From assembly GCF_002754315.1 (NCBI RefSeq), contig NZ_PEFE01000001.1:372001-436000 (forward strand): DNA of 64,000 bases, written 5' to 3'. This document shows, piece after piece, positions 27,278 to 39,513 of this stretch. The stretch's first letter is position 1. Each line of letters opens with the position of its first letter. Below the pieces are notes generated by a model that saw nothing but the letters and a program-made list of their open reading frames with translations, did no database searches and had not been told where the DNA came from. Origin of the DNA: Flavobacterium sp. 11 (lineage in GTDB: Bacteria; Bacteroidota; Bacteroidia; Flavobacteriales; Flavobacteriaceae). Position numbers and translations under genes: made by a program.

Positions 27278-29143
27278 TTATTTCACAATCATGAACTCAG
27301 AACGTCTGTTTAAGGCATGTTCTTCTTCGGTACAATTTTCCTGACAATCCACTTTAAATTCTGATTCGCCAAAACCTTTTCCAGTTATTTTATCACCACT
27401 AATTCCTTTTGAAATAATGTATGCTACAGTAGCATTTGCTCTTCTCTCAGAAAGATCTAAGTTAAATTCATCAGTACCTCTAGAATCAGTATGTGCCTTA
27501 ACATAAATTTTCAGTTTATCATTTTGAGACATTACATAAACCAATTTATCAAGTTCTGCAGCACCATTCTTAGTTATATTGCTTTTGTTGTATTCGAAAT
27601 AAATAGGATTTAAAATAATTTCGGTTTCAGTAATTATAACTTCAATTGGATCAATTACTGCATCAACGGTAACTTTCCCTTCACTAATTTTAGCTACAGG
27701 AAAAGATTTTGAAACATAACCATCTTTAAAAACTTCTATAGTATATGGCTTCTGACATTCTACGTCATAAAGAACTTCTCCATTCATATTAGACATTTGA
27801 GTATCTAAAACTGTGTTAGTCGCATCTAAAATAACAACTTTAGAATTAGCTAATAACTCTCCAGTTTTGGCATTTTTTACCACACTAAGAATCTGCCCTT
27901 TACATACTGGAATAGAACTATAGATATGGTCTACACCACTACGATTACTGGATAAATAACCAATATTTTTTTCTTTATTAAATGTAAAAGCAAAATCATC
28001 TTTCTCCGTATTTACAGGTTTTCCAATGTTATATGGTTCCTCATCTTTATTTAAATCAACAGAAAAAACATCTAAGCTTCCAAAACCAGTCAAGCCGTTT
28101 GAAGAAAAATATAAAATAGCATCCTCTGTTACAAAAGGAAAATTCTCGTCACCAGCTGTATTAATTTTATTCCCTAGATTTTCTGGCACGCCATATGTTC
28201 CATCATTATTCACTGTTACTTTCCAAATATCAGTTCCTCCTACAGAACCAGACATATTAGAAGCAAAATAAAGAACCTTCCCATCTGCATCTATAGATGG
28301 ATTCCCCATAGAATAACTTTTACTATTGAATGGCAGTGGAGTAATAGATCCCCATTTACCGTTTTCTTTAACAGCTTTGTAAAGATTCACTTGACCAAAT
28401 TTCAGCTTGTGTGTTTTATCTTTCTCGAATAATTTATCTTTGAAACTTTCGCTTGAAAAATAAACAACATTACCGTCTTTGGTCATTGTAACAGGACCTT
28501 CATGAAACCTACTGTTTAATTCATCTACAGGAATTGGCTCTGAATAGCTTCCATCAGCATTATAAGTAGACTGATAAATGTCTAAATAAGGTTCGTTATT
28601 CCAACCGTATATTTTATTGCTTTCATTTCTGGCACTTGCAAAATAGAGTATATCTCCATAAAGACTTGCTCCAAAATCTGATCTTTGAGAATTAACTGAA
28701 ATTTTATCTACAACAAAAAGTTTTTCTTTATTCAATAGCTCCGAAAGGTAATTTGGATTCTTATTGAATTGTTTAGCTCTCTGATCGTCTGGTACTAAAG
28801 CTGAAAATGTTTTCATTTGAGCATTAGACTCCGCGTATTTACCGTTAGATTTCAACATTTGAGCGTATCTATAATACGTTTCTGCATCTTGTTTTGTTTG
28901 TACAGCTTTGGCGTACCATTTTTCGGATTCTACGGTATTGTGCATATAATAATAACTATCACCAAGTTGTTTAGTCACATAAGCATCTGTATTTCCTTTT
29001 TCAACTAAAGCTAGATATCCTTCAACAGCTTCAACATAATCGTAGCTTTCAAATAATTTATCTGCATTTTTAGTCTCTTTATTTTGTGCGCAAAGTGAGA
29101 AACCTGCCAGCACAAAAAACAGTAAAAGTGTATTTTTTTTCAT
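27278..29143 (-). CDS. OmpA-family protein with TPR and PD40 repeats
   Basis: The 621-residue product has a signal peptide ending in LCAQ, TPR-like helices at about 20-120, WD40-like PD40 blades at about 150-400 (ILYFASARNESN, VVYFSSESF, VLYFASNMSG, ILYFSSNGLTG), and a carboxypeptidase-regulatory-like domain at about 410-490. A C-terminal OmpA peptidoglycan-binding domain follows (YFEYNKSNI, VKAHTDSRGTDEFNLDLSERRANATVAYI). It is probably periplasmic, anchoring an outer membrane assembly to peptidoglycan. It is the last gene of the adhesin-PorP/SprF-OmpA operon. The same trio occurs at other flavobacterial type B cargo loci. Its precise mechanical role is inferred. Confidence 0.87.
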   Translation of the reverse strand: MKKNTLLLFFVLAGFSLCAQNKETKNADKLFESYDYVEAVEGYLALVEKGNTDAYVTKQLGDSYYYMHNTVESEKWYAKAVQTKQDAETYYRYAQMLKSNGKYAESNAQMKTFSALVPDDQRAKQFNKNPNYLSELLNKEKLFVVDKISVNSQRSDFGASLYGDILYFASARNESNKIYGWNNEPYLDIYQSTYNADGSYSEPIPVDELNSRFHEGPVTMTKDGNVVYFSSESFKDKLFEKDKTHKLKFGQVNLYKAVKENGKWGSITPLPFNSKSYSMGNPSIDADGKVLYFASNMSGSVGGTDIWKVTVNNDGTYGVPENLGNKINTAGDENFPFVTEDAILYFSSNGLTGFGSLDVFSVDLNKDEEPYNIGKPVNTEKDDFAFTFNKEKNIGYLSSNRSGVDHIYSSIPVCKGQILSVVKNAKTGELLANSKVVILDATNTVLDTQMSNMNGEVLYDVECQKPYTIEVFKDGYVSKSFPVAKISEGKVTVDAVIDPIEVIITETEIILNPIYFEYNKSNITKNGAAELDKLVYVMSQNDKLKIYVKAHTDSRGTDEFNLDLSERRANATVAYIISKGISGDKITGKGFGESEFKVDCQENCTEEEHALNRRSEFMIVK

Positions 29144-29162
29144 TAATTATAAAAATTAAATT

Positions 29163-30080
29163 TTAGAAAAATCTAGGAGAACGTGAAACTTTTTTCGATT
29201 CAAATAAATCATATAACAATATGAATTCATGTGATGATGGAGAAGTTACTTTCAAATCTGAAATAATATGATCGTAAGCATACCCAATTCTTAATTCAGG
29301 TGTGATAGCAAAATTGACCATTCCGCCAAAACTGTCTTCCAATCTATAAGTTGCTCCAATCTCAAATTTTTCTTGATATAAAAAATTGGCGGAAACATCT
29401 AAAGACGGAGATACATTAAACGCCGATTTTAACATTAACGAAGGCTTGAATTTCAATTCATAATTAAGATCAAAAACATAACCTGCGGTTAAAAAATAGT
29501 GAGACACATCTGAACCATATTCACGTCCATTATAATCTAAGTGCGCTGATTTAATCATATTTGGAATCGAAAAAGATACGTAATATTTGTCTGTGTAATA
29601 AAACAACCCTGATCCTAAATTAAATGATGTATCGTTGATATCTTCTCCAAAAATACCTTCATTAGGGTCTGGCAAACTGGATTGAATATCCCTGAGCCCT
29701 ACTTTGTGAAAAGAGACTCCAGCTTTTAAACCAAATGCCAATCTTTGTGTGTCTCCTAATTTCAAAGTATAAGAGAAGTCTCCAAATACATTTTGCTCTG
29801 TTACCGGTCCAATCTTATCTGATATAAATGATAGACCAACACCTACATTCTTTCCCGCTGGAGTATGACCTGCGAAAGTAAATGAAGCTGGTGAATCTTC
29901 AATGTTTACCCATTGTTTTCTATATAAAAGACCAAAAGAAATACTCTCATTAGAACCTGCATAGGCTGGATTAATAACATTCATATTATACATGTACTGA
30001 GTATAATGTGGGTCTTGTTGCGCTTTTACATCCATATAGGCAATAAGAATTAAAAGAGACATCAATATTTTTTTGTTCAT
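29163..30080 (-). CDS. PorP/SprF family type IX secretion membrane protein
   Basis: The 305-residue product has a signal peptide (MNKKILMSLLILIAYMDVKAQ), then the family signature QDPHYTQYMYNMNVINPAYAGS. A beta-barrel with alternating strands follows, ending in LRIGYAYDH...SSHEFILLYDLF. PorP/SprF proteins are outer membrane barrels needed for export or attachment of specific T9SS cargo carrying type B C-terminal domains. The immediately upstream gene codes for exactly such a cargo, so this copy is probably its dedicated partner. It is 61 bases downstream of the adhesin gene and 19 bases upstream of the OmpA gene. Confidence 0.92.
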   Translation of the reverse strand: MNKKILMSLLILIAYMDVKAQQDPHYTQYMYNMNVINPAYAGSNESISFGLLYRKQWVNIEDSPASFTFAGHTPAGKNVGVGLSFISDKIGPVTEQNVFGDFSYTLKLGDTQRLAFGLKAGVSFHKVGLRDIQSSLPDPNEGIFGEDINDTSFNLGSGLFYYTDKYYVSFSIPNMIKSAHLDYNGREYGSDVSHYFLTAGYVFDLNYELKFKPSLMLKSAFNVSPSLDVSANFLYQEKFEIGATYRLEDSFGGMVNFAITPELRIGYAYDHIISDLKVTSPSSHEFILLYDLFESKKVSRSPRFF

Positions 30081-30141
30081 ATCTATTTATTTTTCGGTTT
30101 ATTGGTCTATTTAAAAATTTACAGACAAATAAATATATTAA

Positions 30142-33100
30142 TTACTGTTTTTCTCTGATTAAATAAATCCAACCTGTTTTTGGTTCTCCACTATTAAATT
30201 CTATCACATAATAATAGGTAGCACTTGGAAGATCTTCTCCTTTGTTTGACTGACCTTTCCATTGGTCTGTATAATTGGTCTGATTGTAAACCTTGATACC
30301 ATATCTATTAAATATTTCCAGTTTTTTAACATCCATCAATCTTAAATCAAAGAAGTCATTTGAACCGTTCCCATCAGGGGAAATTCCTTTTTGGATATTA
30401 CAATAAACAGACTCTATAACTACATTATTTGATGTTTCACAACCCGTATTCGTAGAAGTTACAGTAAGGGTATATGTTACAGGGAACACTACTTGTCCGC
30501 TTGGAGTTGATGCTATCACATCAGTTACGTTTAACACATTTGAATTAGTTCCGATAGGAGCTCCAGTATTATCCTTCCATTGGTAAGACACATTGTTTGG
30601 ATCATATGAGCCTAATAGTGGATTTGCTGTTATAACATATTCTTTATTTTCGCAATCACCTATTGTTTCAAATTGAATTTGTGGAGGAATCGCGTTTATA
30701 GTTATTTCAGCACCTATAGTTATACAGGCAATACTATTTGTAAATCGCACACTCATTGTATATTTCCCTGGCGCCAAATTATTAAACACATTGCTGTTTT
30801 GATAACCATTACCTAAACTGTACTGAACGTTTGCTTGAGTACTAATTGTAATGCTTCCTGATGGTACTAAACATGTTGGTTGTACAACTTGAACCAAAGT
30901 TGGAGTTGACGGTAATAAAGGAAGTGGATTAATAGTTACACTTGTCAGACTTTGAACTGAACATGTATTGTCCGCAATATTTCTAACATATAATATATAA
31001 TTATTTGGAGCTAATCCTGTAAATGTATTTGAAGCTTGATAGGTTGTTCCATTCAAACTATATTCGACTCCAGATTGAGCTGCTATTACAATAGTCCCAG
31101 ATGTAACGGAACATGTTGGCTGAACAACGCTAGAAGTTGTTGGAACTACGGGAGGAGTTGGAATTGCATTAATCGTTACCGCAGATGTTGATGTATTTAA
31201 ACAGCTAATATCAGCTGTGTTTCTTACATACAAGGTATAATTACCCGGAGCCAATCCTGCAAATGTATTTGAAGCCTGATACGTTAAACCATTTAAACTA
31301 TACGCAACTCCAGGTTGTGTAGTTATTACAATAGTTCCTGATTGCACAGCACATGTTGGTTGTACCACGCTAACTGCTGTTGGCACTAGCACTACTTGTA
31401 TAGGATTAATTGTTGTTGTTGATGCCGAAGAAGTGACACAAGTAGGATCAGAAAGATTTCTTACATACAAAGTATAAGTAGTTCCTGGAGCCAATCCTGT
31501 GAAGAGATTTGAAGCTTGATACGTTGTACCATTCAAACTATATTCTACCCCTGTTTGTGCTGTTATGGTAATGCTTCCTAATGGCATTCCACACGTAGGT
31601 TGAGTTACACTTGCCGTTGTTGGAACTACTGGTGGAGTTGGAATTGCATTAATTGTTGTTACAGATCCAGATGAAGTTACACAAGTGTTATCGGCTGTAT
31701 TTCTAACATATAATGTATAAGTTCCAGGAACTAATCCTGTGAACGTATTTGAAGCTTGATATGTTGTACCATTCAAACTGTATTCTACTCCAGTTTGTGT
31801 TGTTATTGTAATACTTCCTGATGGTATACCACAGGTAGGCTGAACTAAACTTACTGTTGTTGGAACTAATGGAGGAGTTGGAATTGCATTAATCGTTATT
31901 GGAGATCCAGATGGAGTTATACAAGTATTGTCAGCAATATTTCTAACATACAAAATATAAGCACCCGGAGCCAATCCGCTAAAAGCATTTGAAGCTTGAT
32001 ACGTTGTACCATTCAAACTATATTCTACACCTGTTTGTGTAGTTATGGTAATGCTTCCTGATGGTGTTCCACACGTTGGTTGAGTAACACTTGCCGTAGT
32101 TGGAACTACTGGAGGAATTGGAATTGCATTAATTGTTGTTGCTGAAGACGATGAAGTTACACAAGTAGTATCAGCAGTATTTCTAACATACAAAGTGTAA
32201 TTACCCGGAGCTAATCCTGTGAAAGTATTTGAAGCTTGGTAGGTTATACCATCTAAACTATACGCTACCCCAGATTGTGCTGTTATGGTAATACTTCCCG
32301 ATGGCGTACCACATGTTGGCTGAGTAACGCTTGCCGATGTAGGAACTGCTGGAGGGTTTGGAATTGCATTAATTGTTGTTACTGACCCGGAAGAAGTTAT
32401 ACAAGTATTGTCCGCTGTATTTCTAACGTATAATGTATAAGTAGTACTTGGAGCTAATCCTGAGAAAACATTAGAAGCCTGATACGTTGTACCATTCAAA
32501 CTGTACTCTACTCCAGTTTGTGTTGTTATGGTAATACTTCCTGTTGGTGTTCCACAAGTAGGTTGAACAACACTTGCTGTTGTTGGAACTAGTGGAGGAA
32601 TTGGAATCGCATTAATGGTTATTGAAGACACAGATGGAGTCACACAGGTATTATCAGCTGTATTTCTAACATACAAAGTATAATTACCCGGAGCTAATCC
32701 GCTGAAATCATTTGAAGCTTGATACATTGTGCCGTCCAAACTATACATTACTCCTGTTTGTGTTGTTATGCTAATACTTCCTGATGGAGTACCACACGTA
32801 GGTTGAGTAACACTTGCTGTAGTTGGAACTACAGGTGGAGTTGGAATTGCATTAATTGTTGTTGATGACCCAGACGAAGTTACGCAAGTATTGTCCGCTA
32901 TATTTCTAACATACAAAGTGTAATTACCCGGAGCTAATCCGCTGAAAACATTTGAAGCTTGATAGGTTATACCATCTAAACTATACGCTACCCCAGATTG
33001 TGCTGTTATAGTAATACTTCCAGATGGTGTACCACATGTTGGCTGAGTAACGCTAGCCGATGTAGGAACTGCTGGAGGGTTTGGAATTGCATTAATTGTT

Positions 33101-35679
33101 GTTACTGACCCGGAAGAAGTTACACAAGTATTGTCTGCTGTATTTCTAACATAAAGAGTATAAGTAGTACTTGGAGCTAATCCTGAGAAAACATTCGAAG
33201 CTTGATATGTTACACCATCCAAACTATACTCTACCCCAGATTGTGTTGTTATGGTAATGCTTCCTGTTGGTGTTCCACAAGTAGGCTGAACAACGCTCGC
33301 TGTTGTTGGAACTACAGGAGGAATAGGAACTGTATTAATTGTTATTGCTGCCCCAGATGGAGTCACACAGGTATTATCAGCTGTATTCCTAACATACAAA
33401 GTATAATTACCAGAAGCTAATCCATTGAAAGTATTTGAAGCTTGATACGTTGTGCCGTCCAAACTATACATTACTCCTGCTTGTGTCGTTATTACGATAC
33501 TTCCAGATGGTGTTCCACACGTTGGTTGTGTAACACTTACTGTAGTTGGAACTACAGGAGGAGTTGGAACTACATCAATTACTGTTGGTGACGCTGATGA
33601 AACTACGCAAGTAGTATCCGCTGTATTTCTAACATACAAAGTATAAGACCCCGGAGCTAGTCCATTGAAAGTATTTGAAGCTTGATAGGTTATCCCATCC
33701 AAACTATATTCTACTCCTGCTTGTGCCGTTATAACGATACTTCCAGATGGTGTTCCACACGTTGGTTGAGTAACACTCATCGTTGTTGGAACTGCTGGTG
33801 GAGTTGGAACTGCATTAATTGTTGATACTGATCCAGATGAAGCGGTACACGTATTATCGGCTATATTTCTAACATATAATGTATAACCTCCTGGAACTAA
33901 TCCCGTAAAAGTATTTGAAGATTGGTAGGTCGTACCATCCAAACTATACTCTACTCCAGTTTGCGTTGTTATAACTAAACTTCCAGATGGCGTAGCACAT
34001 GTAGGTTGAATAACGTTTGCCGTTGTTGGAACCACTGGAGGAGTTGGAATTGCATTAACAACTGCAGGAGTAGCTGATGAAAGCACACAAGAATTATCTA
34101 ATTTATTTCTAACATATAAGGTATAATTCCCAGGTACTAATCCCGAAAATGTATTAGAATCCTGATAAACAGTACCATTTATACTATATTCAACCCCTGG
34201 TTGTGTTGCAATTACAATAGTTCCGGTTTGCAAAGCACATGTTGGTTGTGTAATGCTGGCCGTTGTAGGGATTGAAACAAAATTCATCGTAATATTTGCC
34301 TCTGAATAACAAGGTGTTAATGCAGCTGAAGCAACAACTACAGGATTTGGATCTTTAAGATTATAATCTATGGCAGCAATCCCATAATCTAAATTACTAG
34401 TTCTTTCCGGACTCAAAAATGAATTAGTAACCGACTGACTACCATCTTCTTTGTCATTCATTGTCAAAGCAAAAAACTTAATATCTCCTGTTGTATAACC
34501 AATAAGAGATTTTAAAACTTCTACTTCAAAACCAAGATTATAATCATTAATCCCACTATTATTTTTATTAACACCCATTACTGCTGAAGGAATACCTGTC
34601 GCAGCACTTCCTAAATAAGTTTTAACTGAAGTGCCTGTTCTTAATTCAATAACATTAGCATAATAATTCGTTTCGGCTGCATCTGTAGAAATAACTAAAC
34701 AATAATCAGCCTGAAAATAAGAATCGAAAGTACTAGGATTATTATTAAAAATATTAAAGGCTCTAACTAATGGATCAGAACCTGCTTCATCACCATAATT
34801 TGAAACATTAAATCCTCCATTTTTAGTATCAAGAAACAACAAAATACTTCTATTATTTAAAACTTTACCAGCAATCCCTAAAACTACCTTATCTTCTAAA
34901 GCACTTATTTTTAAAGAATTTAAATATCCTGTTGAAGCATTCGCAGATAATGGAGCGGAAAGAAAGTTATCCTCTAAAGCTCCCGTTCCCCATGATGTCT
35001 CAGTAATAGATCCATCCATAGTAACTGCATATCTAGTCCTTACTTTAACAACTTGACCATCAGTTAAAGCATTAGTTGTAAACATTCTATTTGTTGACAT
35101 GCCTTGCATAACAACACCATCAACAGAAAACTCGAATAAATCTGCTCCACCTGAAGCAGTAAAAGTAACTGGTGTTCCTAAACATAAAGGACTTGTTGTA
35201 TTATTTGGTGGAGAAGCTGTCAAAGTAACCGCTGAAGGCGCTACATAAATTGATGCTACGACCGGTACACGTGTACTAATATCACTTCCTGACCTACTAC
35301 GCACATAATACGTTCTAGTTGAACTAATACTTGGACTGTAAATAGTTCCAGTGTAAATAGGGGTTGTTGATGTTTGAGAAGTAAACCATTCAATAGTTTC
35401 TGTACCATTAGCTCCAAATGCGTAAACATTTACCTGCATTAAACTAACACCATCACCACAAGAACTACCAGCAGTAGTTGAAGGTGGTGGTAAAACAGCT
35501 TTGGTTTTTGAAATCCTTAATGATTTTTTATTTTTTTTTATTGTATCTGCAGAAATCAATTTTGAAGAAACATCAAAATTCACATCATGTAATTTCACAA
35601 GATCCTTTAAATTTTTCGAACTTAATGTAAACCCAAATAATAAATGAAATAGTAAAAATAAAAGTAATTTTTTCTTCAT
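30142..35679 (-). CDS. Giant repeat surface adhesin with type B T9SS sorting domain
   Basis: The product of about 1845 residues has a signal peptide (MKKKLLLFLLFHLLFGFTLSS) and an Ig-like segment to about 150. Next is a domain of about 250 residues that I do not recognise (containing SWGTGALEDNF and LFLDTKNGG). Fifteen tandem repeats of about 80 residues run from about 478 to 1663 (each with QPTC, GVEYSLNGTTYQASN, YTLYVRN, and INAIP). The gliding-motility-associated type B sorting domain is at the end (GISPDGNGSNDFFDLRL...IFNRYGIKVY). Each repeat carries two Cys, possibly a disulphide. It is probably exported by the type IX system and displayed as an adhesin. The frame extends upstream to a TTG inside the promoter, so I place the start at 35679. 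Confidence 0.9.
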   Translation of the reverse strand: MKKKLLLFLLFHLLFGFTLSSKNLKDLVKLHDVNFDVSSKLISADTIKKNKKSLRISKTKAVLPPPSTTAGSSCGDGVSLMQVNVYAFGANGTETIEWFTSQTSTTPIYTGTIYSPSISSTRTYYVRSRSGSDISTRVPVVASIYVAPSAVTLTASPPNNTTSPLCLGTPVTFTASGGADLFEFSVDGVVMQGMSTNRMFTTNALTDGQVVKVRTRYAVTMDGSITETSWGTGALEDNFLSAPLSANASTGYLNSLKISALEDKVVLGIAGKVLNNRSILLFLDTKNGGFNVSNYGDEAGSDPLVRAFNIFNNNPSTFDSYFQADYCLVISTDAAETNYYANVIELRTGTSVKTYLGSAATGIPSAVMGVNKNNSGINDYNLGFEVEVLKSLIGYTTGDIKFFALTMNDKEDGSQSVTNSFLSPERTSNLDYGIAAIDYNLKDPNPVVVASAALTPCYSEANITMNFVSIPTTASITQPTCALQTGTIVIATQPGVEYSINGTVYQDSNTFSGLVPGNYTLYVRNKLDNSCVLSSATPAVVNAIPTPPVVPTTANVIQPTCATPSGSLVITTQTGVEYSLDGTTYQSSNTFTGLVPGGYTLYVRNIADNTCTASSGSVSTINAVPTPPAVPTTMSVTQPTCGTPSGSIVITAQAGVEYSLDGITYQASNTFNGLAPGSYTLYVRNTADTTCVVSSASPTVIDVVPTPPVVPTTVSVTQPTCGTPSGSIVITTQAGVMYSLDGTTYQASNTFNGLASGNYTLYVRNTADNTCVTPSGAAITINTVPIPPVVPTTASVVQPTCGTPTGSITITTQSGVEYSLDGVTYQASNVFSGLAPSTTYTLYVRNTADNTCVTSSGSVTTINAIPNPPAVPTSASVTQPTCGTPSGSITITAQSGVAYSLDGITYQASNVFSGLAPGNYTLYVRNIADNTCVTSSGSSTTINAIPTPPVVPTTASVTQPTCGTPSGSISITTQTGVMYSLDGTMYQASNDFSGLAPGNYTLYVRNTADNTCVTPSVSSITINAIPIPPLVPTTASVVQPTCGTPTGSITITTQTGVEYSLNGTTYQASNVFSGLAPSTTYTLYVRNTADNTCITSSGSVTTINAIPNPPAVPTSASVTQPTCGTPSGSITITAQSGVAYSLDGITYQASNTFTGLAPGNYTLYVRNTADTTCVTSSSSATTINAIPIPPVVPTTASVTQPTCGTPSGSITITTQTGVEYSLNGTTYQASNAFSGLAPGAYILYVRNIADNTCITPSGSPITINAIPTPPLVPTTVSLVQPTCGIPSGSITITTQTGVEYSLNGTTYQASNTFTGLVPGTYTLYVRNTADNTCVTSSGSVTTINAIPTPPVVPTTASVTQPTCGMPLGSITITAQTGVEYSLNGTTYQASNLFTGLAPGTTYTLYVRNLSDPTCVTSSASTTTINPIQVVLVPTAVSVVQPTCAVQSGTIVITTQPGVAYSLNGLTYQASNTFAGLAPGNYTLYVRNTADISCLNTSTSAVTINAIPTPPVVPTTSSVVQPTCSVTSGTIVIAAQSGVEYSLNGTTYQASNTFTGLAPNNYILYVRNIADNTCSVQSLTSVTINPLPLLPSTPTLVQVVQPTCLVPSGSITISTQANVQYSLGNGYQNSNVFNNLAPGKYTMSVRFTNSIACITIGAEITINAIPPQIQFETIGDCENKEYVITANPLLGSYDPNNVSYQWKDNTGAPIGTNSNVLNVTDVIASTPSGQVVFPVTYTLTVTSTNTGCETSNNVVIESVYCNIQKGISPDGNGSNDFFDLRLMDVKKLEIFNRYGIKVYNQTNYTDQWKGQSNKGEDLPSATYYYVIEFNSGEPKTGWIYLIREKQ
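30690..34248 (-). repeat. Fifteen tandem repeats of about 240 bp inside the adhesin gene
   Basis: The conserved QPTC codons recur from 34248 down to 30882, an average period of 240.4 bases. Units 5, 8 and 12 have one extra codon. Units 4-6, 7-9 and partly 10-12 correspond to each other, giving a three-unit higher-order period of 723 bases. For example, near-identical DNA starts at 32341 and 33064. Confidence 0.92.
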
Positions 35680-35727
35680 AAACTGATTTTTGTAGTTAAT
35701 ATATAACAGTATAATATTTCTAATCAC

Positions 35728-35758
35728 TAAAAGTATTCTTTTATTTCCAATGAACAAA
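35728..35758 (-). promoter_or_regulatory. Promoter of the adhesin operon
   Basis: On the minus strand TTTG (35758-35755), a 19-base spacer and TACTTTTA (35735-35728) match the Bacteroidota consensus at all but one position. It lies about 50 bases upstream of the chosen adhesin start and overlaps the alternative upstream TTG start, which argues against the longer frame. Confidence 0.7.
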
Positions 35759-35759
35759 T

Positions 35760-35979
35760 CAAATTTTAATAAAAATTTAACTATTTAAAAATAAAGAGAT
35801 TAAATAGCTATAATCTTCATACCTATTTGAATAGTTTATAAAAACTCAACCTTATCAAACACTAAAAACCCTCATCACATACATGATTAGGATTTAAAAG
35901 AATCCAAAACAAGTTCAGATTAAAGAAAGGCGTCGAGTCGAGGTGTTAACCAAACACATCTCACCGCTTTAAAACAAAA
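35760..35979. other. Gene-free spacer between the adhesin promoter and the rRNA terminator
   Basis: I see no gene here. At 35868-35941 there is a degenerate copy of the sequence that ends the 5S gene: a decayed CCTCATCA hairpin region and AAAGAAAGGCG, the same 11 bases as the 5S 3' end. It may be a remnant of an older 5S end and terminator. Confidence 0.4.
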
Positions 35980-36007
35980 AATCCTCATCAAATAAATGAT
36001 GAGGATT
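35980..36007 (-). terminator. Intrinsic terminator of the rRNA operon
   Basis: A perfect stem of about 10 bases (ATCCTCATCA with TGATGAGGAT) and a six-base loop are followed on the minus strand by a T-run. It is immediately downstream of the 5S gene. Confidence 0.85.
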
Positions 36008-36013
36008 CTTCAA

Positions 36014-36121
36014 AGAAAGGCGACGACATACTCTCCCACATAACTGCAGTACCATCTGCGCAGGCGGGCTTAACTACTCTGTTCGGGATGGGAAGAGGTG
36101 AGCCCCGCCGCAATAACCACC
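36014..36121 (-). rRNA. rrf: 5S ribosomal RNA
   Basis: The minus strand reads from about 36121 with GGTGGTTATTGCGGCGGGGC, then CACCTCTTCCCATCCCGAAC, AGTTAAGCCCGCC and the closing GTCGTCGCCTTTCTTT, the standard Bacteroidota 5S sequence. Length is about 108 bases; the ends are estimated to within a few bases. Confidence 0.93.
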
Positions 36122-36241
36122 TTAAGAGGTTATAATTGCTTTGGGCAATTATTGTAACAATTAACAATTTATCATTGATAATTAATTACATAATATCTTA
36201 ACATACTGAGATAAAGAAAATAAAAAGTATTAGAAAGTTTC

Positions 36242-36267
36242 TTCTCCCGTCCCGAAAGACGGGAGAA
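36242..36267 (-). other. Hairpin in the 23S-5S spacer
   Basis: A ten-base perfect stem (TTCTCCCGTC with GACGGGAGAA) and a six-base loop lie just after the 23S 3' end. It is probably an rRNA processing or end-protection structure. Confidence 0.55.
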
Positions 36268-36271
36268 AAGC

Positions 36272-39155
<2,884 letters not shown>

Positions 39156-39170
39156 TACCAATCTCGTTAA

Positions 39171-39346
39171 TTAAAACGAGACCGTTTCTTTACTTGTCTA
39201 ATGATAAACAAGTAAAAATGCTTTCTACTTTTTATTATTTTCTTATCTCAATATGTCAATGAACTTTTTTCTAGTGATTAGCCCTTAGTAATTAGTGATT
39301 AGTTTTTGACTAATTACTTTTTACTCTTTACTATTCACTCGAATAG
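39171..39346. other. 23S to tRNA-Ala internal transcribed spacer
   Basis: This AT-rich spacer of 176 bases contains no gene. It includes a degenerate direct repeat of TAGTGATTAG-like units at about 39271-39302. Confidence 0.5.
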
Positions 39347-39420
39347 TGGAGAATAACGGAGTCGAACCGTTGACCTCCTGCGTGCAAGGCAGGCGCTCTA
39401 GCCAGCTGAGCTAATCCCCC
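39347..39420 (-). tRNA. tRNA-Ala (anticodon TGC)
   Basis: The minus strand from 39420 gives the acceptor arm GGGGGAT/ATTCTCC (with two G-U pairs), D arm GCTC...GAGC, anticodon stem CCTGC/GCAGG with loop CTTGCAC (anticodon TGC) and T arm AACGG TTCGACT CCGTT. It is 74 bases without an encoded CCA. Its position in the 16S-23S spacer is the usual one. Confidence 0.96.
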
Positions 39421-39428
39421 AATCTAAT

Positions 39429-39456
39429 TATGAATTGTGAATTATGAATTATGAAT
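39429..39456. repeat. Four tandem heptamers in the rRNA spacer
   Basis: The unit TATGAAT is repeated four times (one copy reads TGTGAAT) between the two tRNA genes. It is a short low-complexity repeat of the kind that varies between rRNA operons and strains. Confidence 0.7.
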
Positions 39457-39513
39457 TTATATTTCATAACTCCTCAACTCTAGAATTTCTTCTTTTATTT
39501 AAGTCTAAAATAG

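Noticed and set aside
30690..34248. Regular repeats resembling a CRISPR array
   Set aside because: The period is 240 bases, the units are in-frame coding sequence, and there are no short repeats with unique spacers or cas genes.
35680..35757. Longer start of the adhesin at a TTG codon
   Set aside because: The extension overlaps a good promoter and puts 26 residues before a clear signal peptide.
35931..35975. A second 5S rRNA gene
   Set aside because: Only about 11 bases of the 5S end match; the rest is missing.
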